NCBI GenBank assembly: GCA_937127445.1
Contig: CAKZLY010000027.1
Span: forward strand, 1 to 64,000
Direction of reading: 5' to 3'
Origin: Eximiradius sp.
Lineage (GTDB): Bacteria > Bacteroidota > Ignavibacteria > Kapaibacteriales > UBA2268
Length of the DNA stretch: 64,000 bases
Position 1 is the stretch's first letter, and each line of letters starts with the position of its first letter. A program made the translations under genes and the position numbers. This document shows, in pieces, positions 1-8,579 of the stretch. Below the pieces are notes generated by a model. That model ran no database searches and had not been told where the DNA came from. It worked only from the letters and a program-made list of their open reading frames with translations.

Positions 1-100
1 AGTAAGATTTCATCAAAAATATTTATTTTCTACATATATTTTGAAAAATAATAAATACAAATTGCAAGTTATAGTTTACGGCTAATATCCTTTTATTTTA

Positions 101-924
101 TTATAACAAATCCAACGGACTTTTAATTTCTGTAATTTTTGAGATACTTACTTGTGTATAAATTTGAGTAGTTTTAATAGAATTGTGACCAAGAAGTTGC
201 TGAATTATTCTAATATCTGTTCCTGATTCGAGTAAGTGTGTAGCAAAACTATGCCTTAAAGTGTGAACCGATGCCTTTTTAGTAACCTTTGCTTTTTTTA
301 GTGCTTGTTTCAAGATTGCTTGAATTGAACGAGCTGAGTATTTATCACCTTTTTGCCCTTCAAATAAATAATCTTTCGGTCTATATTCTTTATAATAATC
401 ACGAAGAAGGGATAAAAGTTTATTGGAAAGCATAACATAACGATCTTTTTTACCTTTAGCGGTCGTAATTCTGATCACCATCCGCTTAGAGTCTATGTCC
501 TTTACTTTAAGTTCAATAACCTCCCCAAGTCGTAAACCTGCACTATAGAGATATAATAGATTTATGTTTGATGTTTTCAATAGCATTCAGAAGAAGAAGG
601 ATTTCTGATTTATCTAAAACAATAGGCAATTTCTTTTCGGTTCTGTCAGGATAAAGATAATTAAGCTTAAAATTTTTACGTAATAATTCATTGTAAAATA
701 ATTTGATAGCACCAACAAGAATCTTTTGATAAGCTTGGGAAATATTTTTTTATGAACCAAAGAATTAATATAATTTTCAATTAAAATAGGACTAATATGT
801 TCTCAGCTTTCATATCTGGAAAATATGATAAAAAGTCTTTCAAAGCATTTGAATAAGCTTTGATAGTACTATAGCTATATCTTTTAATAGTTAAAAGTTT
901 TTTAAAATTATCTAAATAATTCAT
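101..924 (-). pseudogene. Frameshifted tyrosine recombinase (XerD/IntI-like)
   Basis: The C-terminal catalytic domain (101-586) is intact. All expected active-site residues are visible: Arg in SAGLRLGE, Lys in AKGKKDR, the HTLRH box, LGH and the Tyr in QIYTQV. It ends in KSPLDLL, resembling the SPLD tail of integron integrases, but I see no IntI-specific extra helix before YLFEG. The N-terminal core-binding domain can be read upstream only by switching frames: an ATG at 922-924 opens MNYLDNFKKLLTIKRYSYST, then stops; further pieces (IENYINSLVHKK, then AYQKILVGAIKLFYNELLRK) lie in other frames, and a last shift falls near 560-590. Several independent shifts make a sequencing error unlikely, so this is called a decayed gene. 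It is transcribed away from the cargo genes that start at 1084, as intI is in integrons. A XerD-like recombinase of another mobile element remains possible. Confidence 0.85.
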
Positions 925-934
925 ATTCAGTTCG

Positions 935-1040
935 ACGCAATTATAGATAATAATATACAAAATTAAGTATTTATACGCAATTAAAACACAATAAAAACAA
1001 TATTTTTTTTAATTTTGCGTATAAAAATATAATTAGTGGC
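935..1040. repeat. Candidate recombinase-binding repeats (attI-like region)
   Basis: Between the recombinase start and the first cargo gene, ACGCAATTA occurs at 935-943 and again at 975-983. An inverted repeat has arms 970-982 (TTTATACGCAATT) and 1011-1025 (AATTTTGCGTATAAA, two extra T). TTAGTGGC at 1033-1040 resembles the attC/attI core downstream of the G^TT cleavage point. The position between integrase and cargo suits an attI site or the integrase promoter. This is inferred from layout and repeats only. Confidence 0.4.
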
Positions 1041-1083
1041 AAGCATAAACGACAGACACGTAAAGAGAAACTAAACAGGAAAA

Positions 1084-1791
1084 ATGAAAATTGACATAAC
1101 ATTTAACGTTTATACAGACGCAAACGGTGGCGACCCGGACAGCACAAGTCCGACACTTCGCTCCTACCATAAAATGTTATGGAGTAAGAAATTGCCAAAC
1201 GGAGAAAAATTAGAGTTAACCGACAAAAAAAGTGGTACGTATTTATATCACAAGTCAAAACTTGGAGAATTCAATTTGGGAAGTGATGCTATAACTCACT
1301 CGTACAGAAACCAGACGAGAAAACAATGGTTGATAAAACAAACTCCAAACGAAGTAAACGAACTCTTTGACATTGGTTCGACAATTGGTGCTTATACACT
1401 TTTTCCGAAAAATAAAATAGATAACAAGTTTACAATCAATCAAGCTCGTGGAGTAAACAGCTTAATTGATGATAGGTTCGACTTGACTTTGGAATGTATC
1501 AGACTTTTTTACGAAGGACAACAAAGCCCACTTTTCGACACTTTTTTAAGATATAAAAACTTCTTCGACTTGTTTGACAGCTTTAAAGGTTACATTGACT
1601 TTTTCTTACTCAACGACCTTGTTGACGAAAACGAGAATGTTAAGTTTTACTTACCGTTTGACAATTTCAAAACAAGACCAACATTTGCGGACGTTGAAGA
1701 ATATTTGACTTACAAAAAAGGAGTAATGAACTTCATAAAAGCACGTAACAAACGAATTGACAATTATGCTAACCAACAGACGACAGAATAG
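1084..1791 (+). CDS. Hypothetical protein, 235 aa (cassette-type cargo)
   Basis: The function is not recognised. The protein is soluble, with no signal peptide or membrane segment. It starts MKIDITFNVYTDANGGDPDS and is rich in aromatic and charged residues, with a conserved-looking segment around HKMLWSKKLPNG (about residues 29-40). From memory it resembles a small family of hypothetical proteins annotated DUF6994; I could not check this. AGGA lies just before the ATG. Codon and base use (many GAC/AAC, less extreme AT) differs from the core genes of the window. The gene lies between a TTAGTGGC (1033) and its complement GCCACTAA (1799), the way a gene cassette is bounded. Confidence 0.7.
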   Translation: MKIDITFNVYTDANGGDPDSTSPTLRSYHKMLWSKKLPNGEKLELTDKKSGTYLYHKSKLGEFNLGSDAITHSYRNQTRKQWLIKQTPNEVNELFDIGSTIGAYTLFPKNKIDNKFTINQARGVNSLIDDRFDLTLECIRLFYEGQQSPLFDTFLRYKNFFDLFDSFKGYIDFFLLNDLVDENENVKFYLPFDNFKTRPTFADVEEYLTYKKGVMNFIKARNKRIDNYANQQTTE

Positions 1792-1798
1792 AATGCCA

Positions 1799-1841
1799 GC
1801 CACTAACACGGGTTTTGCGTCAGGCGGGGTGACGTGCAAAA
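1799..1841. repeat. attC-like half site after the cassette gene
   Basis: GCCACTAA at 1799-1806 is the exact reverse complement of TTAGTGGC at 1033-1040. It is followed by TTTTGCGTCA (1813-1822), which pairs with TGACGTGCAAAA (1830-1841) except for two extrahelical bases. This matches the R''-L''-L' architecture of an integron attC, whose R' box would come from the other end of the excised cassette. The rest of the intergenic stretch to 1994 shows no further clear symmetry. The assignment is inference. Confidence 0.45.
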
Positions 1842-1994
1842 TTGGAGCTTTGGACCTCTATTTAGGTCAAGTGCCTCTTGTTTACTAAAGTTATTTGTTT
1901 TAAAATTTTAGAAAATTTTACGCAATAATTAAAATAAATAATGATAAATTACATATAATTTGATGTTGGATAACAAAATATAAAATGCATATCT

Positions 1995-2807
1995 ATGAAA
2001 TATTTGATAATACTTTTTTTTAGTTTATTGCTCTTGAGTTGTGAAAAAGATGAATCCATAGACTTTCTTAAAGGTCCTTGGGTTGTAAGTACACTTAAGA
2101 ATATTGAACTTTACACACGACCCAATAATTTCTCAACTTCAAAATCTCCAGACTCGACAACAATTAATTCTGTTTTGATTGACCAGAATTCATTTATTGA
2201 TACTATTAATAAAAGATTACATATTAATTGTACAAGTAAGTTTAAAATTTACTTATTTAATAGGGATGAAGCCAAAGATTTAATTGGTACCAACACCGGT
2301 GGATATGCAAATCCAAAGGATGCCTCGATATATTATACCTTTTTTGAGAAGCCTTTTTTTTATCCTGATATGAACCTGTATTCATATTTAGGGCTACATG
2401 AATTGGTACATCTTATTACTTATGATGCATTTGGGCTTCCCAAAAATAGAATGATGATTGAAGGATATGCAGTGGCAATAGAGAATTCTTATGGTGGACA
2501 TTTTGGGAACAATGGTGAGATGATTAGAACAATGAATCGAGATTGGATGAAGATATTTGTTGCAAATAACTCAATATTAACACCTAATGAATTACTTGAG
2601 GGTAATTATATACCTGAAGGGACGTATTATCCACAAGTAGGAACATTTATAAACTGGTTATTTGATAGGTTTGGTGTTGAGCAAATTAATAAGCTCTATA
2701 TGGTAGATAAACAAGATTTTAAAAGGCGATTTAGGGAGTTGTTTAATATTGAATATGATGATATAGAAAAAGATTATTTAGAATTTTGTAAAAAAGAATT
2801 TAAATAA
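1995..2807 (+). CDS. Lipoprotein with HExxH metallopeptidase motif
   Basis: The 270-residue protein begins with a lipoprotein signal peptide (MKYLIILFFSLLLLSCEKDE; lipobox LLSC, Cys16). Around residue 135 it carries LGLHELVHLITYDA, a zinc-binding HExxH, followed about 20 residues later by EGYAVA, whose Glu could be the third zinc ligand as in gluzincins. The C-terminal part (GTFINWLFDRFGVEQINKLY) resembles the helical segment seen downstream of the active site in peptidase MA-like and DUF4157-like proteins. It is probably a membrane-anchored metalloprotease, though its substrate is unknown. There is no Shine-Dalgarno before the ATG. It sits alone among the cargo genes, so a cassette origin is plausible. 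Confidence 0.65.
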   Translation: MKYLIILFFSLLLLSCEKDESIDFLKGPWVVSTLKNIELYTRPNNFSTSKSPDSTTINSVLIDQNSFIDTINKRLHINCTSKFKIYLFNRDEAKDLIGTNTGGYANPKDASIYYTFFEKPFFYPDMNLYSYLGLHELVHLITYDAFGLPKNRMMIEGYAVAIENSYGGHFGNNGEMIRTMNRDWMKIFVANNSILTPNELLEGNYIPEGTYYPQVGTFINWLFDRFGVEQINKLYMVDKQDFKRRFRELFNIEYDDIEKDYLEFCKKEFK

Positions 2808-2824
2808 ATACTATTGCCAGTATA

Positions 2825-2932
2825 TGGTATAAAAAATTGTCGGTACATTGTGTTCTTAAAGGGTTTTTAGCGAGTTTTAATCTCTGTTCAGATTGATAGG
2901 AAATCGTTCGCAATCGGGAATTTTTCATACCA
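2825..2932. repeat. Imperfect palindrome between cargo genes
   Basis: Arms TGGTATAAAAAATT (2825-2838) and AATTTTTCATACCA (2919-2932) pair at 13 of 14 positions across an 80-nt interior, which itself contains a small hairpin (TAATCT...AGATTGA, about 2878-2896). Its place after the stop of one cargo gene and before the next suggests a cassette recombination site, but the RYYYAAC/GTTRRRY boxes are not evident. The surrounding 2808-3009 stretch holds nothing else I can name. Confidence 0.35.
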
Positions 2933-3009
2933 GTGAGAGTCAGATGCAATTTGCAGGAGCATAAAAGCTTATAGATAAATAAGAACTTTGCTTAAAATTT
3001 AATAGAAAA

Positions 3010-3985
3010 ATGACGAAAAAGCTTCCTAATAATTTGATTGAATTACTAGAAAATGACTATCATAATATAGCAGGAATTGTTGTTCAAGACGATAACGAAA
3101 CAATTTTTGAGAGTTATTTTCAGGGATACAATCTGAATGATACGATTCATATAGCATCGGTTACTAAAAGTATAATATCCGTTTTAATTGGTATAGCCAT
3201 AGATAAAGGAGTAATACGTAGTGTTGAGCAGTATGTGTTGGATTTTTTCCCTGATTATAAAATTAAGAAAAGAGAAAGGACAATTCAAAAAGTAACAATT
3301 CAGCATTTGTTGACAATGACCGCTCCATATAAATACAAACATGAACCATATACTAAAGTATATTCAAGTGAAGACTGGACTCAATCAGCATTGGATTTAT
3401 TAGGAGGTAAAACTTTAAGTGGGGATTTCAAATACACAACGATAGGATTACAAATATTATCAGGAATAATTGAAAAATCATCGGGAAAACCAGTACTTGA
3501 TTTTGCAGCAGAAAACCTTTTTCAGCCTCTCAACATTGATAAACCCAAAAATATTAGAATAAACAGCAGGGACGAATACATGTCATTTCTTAAAGATTAA
3601 GTATGTAAATGGATGGATAATTGACCCAAACGGAACAAATACGGCAGGTTGGGGATTGACATTAACTACCAGAGGTTTGGCCAAAGTTGGACAATTATAT
3701 TTGAATAAAGGCAAATGGGCTAATCAACAGATTATATCTCAAAGATGGATTGAAGAAAGCACCAAGATTCATAGCAAATGTGGTAATTTAACATATGGCT
3801 ATTTATGGTGGATAATTGACAACCTGAATAATAATTATTTTGCAGCTATAGGTGATGGAGGTAATATACTTTATGTGGATTCAAAAAAGAAAATCGTAAT
3901 TTCGATTACTTCTCGTTTTTTACCAAGAGCCAAGGACAGAATTGAACTGATTAGAAAACATATTTTACCATTACTTAAGAATTGA
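3010..3985 (+). pseudogene. Serine hydrolase (class C beta-lactamase-like), frameshifted
   Basis: Two adjoining reading frames make one beta-lactamase/penicillin-binding-protein-like hydrolase. The first (3010-3600) has the nucleophile motif SVTKSI (SxxK, about residue 52) and FKYTTIGLQILSG in the place of the usual YSN motif. The second (to 3985) has the C-terminal GDGGN, equivalent to the KTG/HGG triad element, in FAAIGDGGNILYVDS. Removing one T from GATTAAG near 3597 rejoins the frames as SFLKDKYVNGWIIDPNG. There is no signal peptide, so a cytoplasmic esterase or peptidase is more likely than antibiotic resistance. A single shift could also be an assembly error, in which case the gene is intact. 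Confidence 0.8.
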
Positions 3986-4025
3986 TGGCAGTAAAAAATT
4001 ACGCATAATATACGATAGCCGCCAA

Positions 4026-4061
4026 TGTTGTTCTGCTTTGCATACGCCAAACAGAACAACA
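4026..4061. repeat. Perfect 10-bp hairpin between cargo genes
   Basis: TGTTGTTCTG (4026-4035) and CAGAACAACA (4052-4061) are perfect inverted repeats around a 16-nt loop. Weaker outer pairing (AAAAATT about 3994-4000 with AATTTTT 4085-4091) extends it to about 100 bp. It is not followed by a T-tract, so it is not an obvious terminator. By position it may be another cassette-type recombination site. Confidence 0.4.
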
Positions 4062-4127
4062 TAAAACCTTGTACTGCGGTTTACAATTTTTCGTTTTGTA
4101 AATAGTTTGCAAGAATATAGTTTACCA

Positions 4128-4694
4128 ATGAAAGATTATTTTAACAAAATAGACAATTTTATAAAATCCCTTGACAAAGAAACATTAGATTTGTTAGATA
4201 ATATTTCTACTATACGTGAATTTAAGAAAAACGATTACCTATTAAAACATGGTAGCATTTGTCAAAATAGCTTTCTAATTAAACAAGGTACTGTTCGAAA
4301 ATATCATTTATTTAATGGGAAGGAAATTACAACTCAACTATTATTTGAAAATGAAATAGCGGTTGCTTTTAACAGCTATACGCTGCAAGTTCCAAGTAAT
4401 GAGATTATTCAGGCTTTATCAAATACTATTGTTTTACAAACAAATTATACTTTATTTCAAAAAGCAAAAAAAAATAATCCCAAATTATTGCAATTAGATT
4501 TGATGATAACAGAGTATTACACTTTATGGCTTGAAAATAGGTTTATAGAATTTCAAACTTTAAATGCTACGCAAAGATATTTACATCTATTACAAAAGCA
4601 TCATAAAGTGATAAAAACTGTCCCATTAACCATCATTGCATCCTACCTTGGCATATCGCTTGAAACCTTAAGCAGAATTAGAGCCAATATATAA
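4128..4694 (+). CDS. Crp/Fnr-family transcription regulator
   Basis: The protein has about 188 residues from MKDYFNKIDNF. An upstream TTG start at 4107 is possible but less natural. The N-terminal part (to about residue 115) is a cyclic-nucleotide-binding beta-roll (FKKNDYLLKHGSICQNSFLI, then GTVRKYH). The C-terminus is a short winged helix-turn-helix ending VPLTIIASYLGISLETLSRI, the usual Crp/Fnr recognition element. No Fnr-type cysteine cluster is present, so an Fe-S oxygen sensor is unlikely. This compact type is abundant in Bacteroidota. It lies 149 nt upstream of the SMR gene in the same orientation and may regulate it; that is inference. Confidence 0.85.
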   Translation: MKDYFNKIDNFIKSLDKETLDLLDNISTIREFKKNDYLLKHGSICQNSFLIKQGTVRKYHLFNGKEITTQLLFENEIAVAFNSYTLQVPSNEIIQALSNTIVLQTNYTLFQKAKKNNPKLLQLDLMITEYYTLWLENRFIEFQTLNATQRYLHLLQKHHKVIKTVPLTIIASYLGISLETLSRIRANI

Positions 4695-4843
4695 AATATT
4701 TGATGTAAGTCAAATGTTATTAAATTGATATTTAATAATTTTGTTGTATTCAACTTTAAAAATCTTAATATAAATAAGTTTTTAGAGTTGTCTTTTAAGA
4801 ATCAGACGATTTATTAATAAAGATGTAAAAACTTCTAACTAAT

Positions 4844-5161
4844 ATGGGCTGGATTTATTTAATTATTGCAGGGTTACTTGAAATAGGATTTGCATTATCC
4901 TTGAAGTTATTAAACAAGCATAAAGGCCTACTGTGGGCAATAATCTTTCTGGTATGCACATTTGGAAGTTTTTATTTTTCATATAAATCTTTAAGCAACA
5001 TCCCTATTGGTACTGCCTATGCGGTATGGACTGGAATAGAGGTTATAGGAACCGTACTATGTGGAGTTCTTATTTTCAAAAAACTCGTGACACTGATGCA
5101 CATAGCATTTTTATTTCTAATCATTGTTGCTGTAACTGGTTTAAAGCTTTCAACAAACTAA
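4844..5161 (+). CDS. Small multidrug resistance (SMR) exporter, Gdx/SugE-like
   Basis: A 105-residue protein with four predicted transmembrane helices. Glu13 in AGLLEIGFALS is the membrane-embedded proton/substrate-coupling residue of the SMR family. GTAYAVWTGIEVIGT and the C-terminal VTGLKL are closer to the Gdx/SugE guanidinium-exporter branch than to EmrE. SMR proteins act as dual-topology dimers exchanging cations for protons. Only 27 nt separate it from the ferredoxin-nitroreductase gene downstream, so they are probably co-transcribed. No guanidine riboswitch was recognised upstream. SMR genes are frequent integron cargo. The substrate is inferred from family resemblance only. Confidence 0.9.
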   Translation: MGWIYLIIAGLLEIGFALSLKLLNKHKGLLWAIIFLVCTFGSFYFSYKSLSNIPIGTAYAVWTGIEVIGTVLCGVLIFKKLVTLMHIAFLFLIIVAVTGLKLSTN

Positions 5162-5188
5162 ATAATAACAACATAAAAAAAGGTTAAT

Positions 5189-6106
5189 ATGGCTATCCCA
5201 ACATCAAGAACAAAAGCAAATGCACAAATTATAATTACTCCTGACAAATGTACGGGATGCGGGTTGTGCATATCAGTATGTAAAGACAATAGCTTAAGGC
5301 TTGAAAAGAAAAAAGTGAAAGTTAACCCTGAGGCTGTATTTGGCTGCTACGGATGCTGTCATTGCATGGCTATTTGCCCTACCAATGCTATTAAAATTGC
5401 AGGAAGGAAGGTAAATGAAGATGCAATTATTGAATTACCTCATAAATTGAACAATGCAACGTATGAGCAATTATTCTCTTTATTACAGCATCGTCGCAGT
5501 ATTAGAAATTTTGTTAATAAGGAAATAGAATCCGGAGTAATTGAGAAAATATTGAATGCATCTCTAACTGCTCCAATGGGCATCCCCCCCTCAGATGTTC
5601 ATATATTGATTATTAATGGGAGAGAAAAAACAAGAGCCTTCACATCTGATTTTTCGAATTATCTAAAGGGACTACGGTTAATAACTTCAAAGCCTGCATT
5701 GCTATTAATGCGACTTTTTTCGGGTAAAGCAATATATGAACTATTTAATGGCTTCATTGCACCACTGTTTGATGTATATACCTCAGAATTTGATAAAGGA
5801 AAAAATTACATAACGTATGATGCTCCTTTGTTGATGTACTTTTATGGTTCACCTTATTCAGACCCTGCCGATCCTATTATAGCCGCTACGTATGCAATGA
5901 TTGCAGCTGAATCTCTTGGTCTTGGCACTTGCATGTTAGGGGCAATCCATCCATTTATCCAGAATGGGAAAAAAGCTGATGAATTTCGAATTAAACATAA
6001 AATTAAACATAAAAGCAAAGAGGGGTTGTTCTTGGCCATAGGCTATCCGGCTGTAAAGTACAATAAAGGCATCCGTAGAACCTTTGCATCAATAGATTAT
6101 ATTTAA
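5189..6106 (+). CDS. Ferredoxin-nitroreductase fusion
   Basis: The 305-residue protein has an N-terminal ferredoxin domain with two [4Fe-4S] motifs: CTGCGLCISVCKDN (about residues 21-34) and CYGCCHCMAICPTN (about 53-66). A nitroreductase fold follows (HRRSIRNFVNKEIESG from about residue 100; AAESLGLGTCMLGAI; final GYPAVKY), which binds FMN. Such fusions take electrons from the Fe-S clusters to reduce nitro groups, quinones or other small substrates; the substrate here is unknown. It lacks a signal peptide, so it is cytoplasmic. AAAAAAGG precedes the ATG. It sits between the SMR exporter and the acetyltransferase with short gaps, suggesting one transcript. Confidence 0.88.
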   Translation: MAIPTSRTKANAQIIITPDKCTGCGLCISVCKDNSLRLEKKKVKVNPEAVFGCYGCCHCMAICPTNAIKIAGRKVNEDAIIELPHKLNNATYEQLFSLLQHRRSIRNFVNKEIESGVIEKILNASLTAPMGIPPSDVHILIINGREKTRAFTSDFSNYLKGLRLITSKPALLLMRLFSGKAIYELFNGFIAPLFDVYTSEFDKGKNYITYDAPLLMYFYGSPYSDPADPIIAATYAMIAAESLGLGTCMLGAIHPFIQNGKKADEFRIKHKIKHKSKEGLFLAIGYPAVKYNKGIRRTFASIDYI

Positions 6107-6126
6107 TAATATATAATTCAATAAGT

Positions 6127-6723
6127 ATGAACATTTCAATAAGGTTAGGTATTAAACCTGAACATAAAGAGGACGCTGCAAAATTATTTGCATTAGCGTT
6201 TAAAAAAAAGTTAGTCAATATTTTAGGCAATACAGAGCAAGTTATTGCATTATTAAAAGATAATTTTTGTTTAAACCAAGCAATTACAGCTGTAACTGAA
6301 AATGGTGAAATTGTAGGAATTGCAGGTTTTCAAATAAAAAAGGTACCTCTTATCAATCTAAAGTATCACGACTTCGTTAATTATTTCGGTGTAGTAAAAG
6401 GTAGTTATAAGTTTTTGCTCATATATTTGATATTTGACAGAAAACAGGATAATAAGAACCAATTATTATTGAATGGTATAGTTGTAAAAGATGGATTTAG
6501 AGGTCACGGTATTGGTCAAAAACTCATACATGAGCTTCAAGTATATGCAATGAATAAAAATATGGATTCTATAAAACTTGATGTTATCGATGAAAATCCT
6601 AAAGCTAAAAAATTATATGAAAAATTGGGTTTTCGCTCTGTTAAACATATTAAAGTTCCATCATTTATTTCCAGGTTAATAAATGTTACAGGAGTCACAA
6701 CAATGATAAAAAAAATAAAATAA
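6127..6723 (+). CDS. GNAT-family N-acetyltransferase
   Basis: A 198-residue protein whose C-terminal half shows the acetyl-CoA-binding motif A (GIVVKDGFRGHGIGQKLIHE, about residues 118-137) and motif B (ENPKAKKLYEKLGF, about 158-171). These define the GNAT fold. The substrate cannot be told from sequence. It lies 20 nt after the nitroreductase on the same strand. Acetyltransferases of this kind are typical resistance or toxin-type cargo, but nothing here distinguishes that. Confidence 0.88.
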   Translation: MNISIRLGIKPEHKEDAAKLFALAFKKKLVNILGNTEQVIALLKDNFCLNQAITAVTENGEIVGIAGFQIKKVPLINLKYHDFVNYFGVVKGSYKFLLIYLIFDRKQDNKNQLLLNGIVVKDGFRGHGIGQKLIHELQVYAMNKNMDSIKLDVIDENPKAKKLYEKLGFRSVKHIKVPSFISRLINVTGVTTMIKKIK

Positions 6724-6806
6724 TACTATATAGGAAAAATAAAGAAAGCCGTGTTCGATGAAAAAATATTATCAGAAGATAGAGAAATTAACAATATATA
6801 GTATAA
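6721..6806. repeat. Short inverted repeat between GNAT gene and ATPase remnant
   Basis: TAATACTATATA (6721-6732) and TATATAGTATAA (6795-6806) are inverted repeats with one mismatch, 62 nt apart. They mark the junction between the plus-strand cargo and the degraded minus-strand ATPase. They may be a decayed element end or merely AT-rich symmetry. Confidence 0.3.
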
Positions 6807-6821
6807 CTTAGTATAATAAGA

Positions 6822-8424
6822 TTAAATCAGTTTCGTCATCTTTTCGTCATCTGTTGTGTAATTTACAACATGATCAACATCAAACTCTTTAATAGCTACT
6901 ATTAATACTCTTAATCCATCTTCATTTAATTCCCTTGAAATGCTAACAATATTATTTCTGAGTTTTTCATCAAATAGAATAATCTCATCGGTTTCAATTT
7001 GCAAAGCTCTGTCATCTCCTGGGTCGAAAGCAAAAGAACAGACATTCAACATTTCCTCAACTGCTCCTTTACAAATCAATAATTGTTTATCATTACTCTT
7101 TCTAACAATGACAGACATTCTCTTGCGATGGAAATCAAAAGGTATTTTCGTATTGTTCTTCAACTTTAAGAAAATTATGTACTTCTGTATGGTTTAAGAC
7201 AGCAATGTCAAGCAGATTTCTTAAACCAGTTTGATGAAAACTATTTAAATAAGCCCATTTTAAAACTTCAACATCATCCTCACCAAGAACATTTAAATAT
7301 TTTTCAAGGACCACCTTATCCAAAGTTAAAGTACCAGTTTTGTCTGTGCACAGTACGTCAATAGCGCCAATATTTTGTATCGAATTTAACCTTTTGACAA
7401 TAACTTTAAATTTACTCATATTAACTGCCCCTTTTGCCAGATTGGCTGAAACTATCATTGGGAGCATTTCTGGAGTTGATCCAACTGCAACCGCTACTGC
7501 AAATAACAATGAGTCCATCCAGTCATGTTTTACGATACCATTTACTATAAAAACAATAGGAACCATAAACAGCATAAATTTAATTAATAACACACTAACT
7601 TGGTTAATACCCTTATCAAATGCAGTTTGTGGATTATTACCTACAATACTTTTGCTAATGTTTCCAAAATACGTATTGTTACCTGTTGCAATAACAATAG
7701 CTTCTGCTGTCCCTGTGAGAATATTTGTGCCCATAAAACAGATGTTATTTAACTCAGTTACCTGTAATTCACCTGTGTAAGTCATTGCCAAATCTTTTTT
7801 TTCGATTGGCATCGATTCGCCTGTCAGCATTGATTCGCTAACAAATAAATCTTTACATTTAATTATCCTACAATCAGCTGGAAGCATATTTCCTGCTGAT
7901 AGTAAAATAATATCTCCAGGAACTAATTGTTTGAATTCAATTTCTTTCTTATTATCATATTTTCTAATCACAGTGGCTGTGGTTTTCACCATACTTTTGA
8001 GTTTCTGAACAGCCTTGTTATTCCGAAACTCTTGAATAAATCGAAGTAAACCACTTATCAATATCATAGCAGATACTATAATAACTGTCTTGTAATCTTC
8101 TTCACCTACATTTGCTAACAAGACATCAAGAATAAATGAGATTATTCCAATAAATGACAAAATATAAACAAAAGGATTTAAAAATGCCTTGAATAATTGC
8201 TTATACCATGTCATAACTTCTTCATGCGACACTTCATTTAATCCGTATTTCTCAATACGTTTTTCGGCTTCCTCATTTGATAAACCTAAAGGATTGCTGC
8301 TAAAAAAAGAGAAAAGTGTTTCTTCGTCCATTAATGACACCTTATGCATTAATATGTCATCAAATTTTGCATTACCATTATTATGGTTAATGAAAAGTTT
8401 TTTTGGTTTGATAAAATTAACCAT
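6822..8424 (-). pseudogene. Truncated Mg2+-transporting P-type ATPase (MgtA-like)
   Basis: The 5' part (to about 7150) encodes the N-terminal tail, two membrane hairpins, the actuator motif LTGESMP and the phosphorylation motif CTDKTGTLT, all typical of MgtA/MgtB. A frameshift near 7150 separates it from the next piece (KIPFDFHRKRMSVIV...CKGAVEEML, nucleotide-binding domain). That piece runs out at 6822; a further shifted frame would read ETDLILLY before a stop. The hinge region, helices 5-10 and the rest of the P domain are absent, about half of a roughly 900-residue pump, so it cannot transport. The start is MVNFIKPKK at 8424, because AAGGAGG lies just upstream; an in-frame upstream ATG at 8466 is less likely. 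Confidence 0.88.
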
Positions 8425-8461
8425 ATGAACCTCCTTTTTTGAGGCATAATATGAACAACTC

Positions 8462-8501
8462 ATCATATAAAATTTGAAATCTAACTCAAATTTTATATGA
8501 T
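8462..8501. promoter_or_regulatory. Perfect 16-bp inverted repeat upstream of the MgtA remnant
   Basis: Arms 8462-8477 (ATCATATAAAATTTGA) and 8486-8501 (TCAAATTTTATATGAT) are exact complements with an 8-nt spacer. The repeat sits 38 nt upstream of the likely ATPase start codon. It could be an operator, a leader hairpin or the end of a mobile element. A third copy of ATTTGAGTTA follows at about 8517-8526. Confidence 0.55.
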
Positions 8502-8579
8502 AAAGAAAACTACCAGATTTGAGTTAAAGCAAGTTAGTTTGAAATGGTGTGATTAGAAATGGCTGGAGTAAAGAACACT

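Noticed and set aside
1651-1839. Minus-strand 62-codon frame over the attC-like site
   Set aside because: It overlaps the hypothetical gene in antisense and has no ribosome-binding site or protein-like composition.
4695-4843. Guanidine riboswitch before the SMR gene
   Set aside because: No ACGR/GGAACG-type conserved core or matching stem arrangement was found in the leader.
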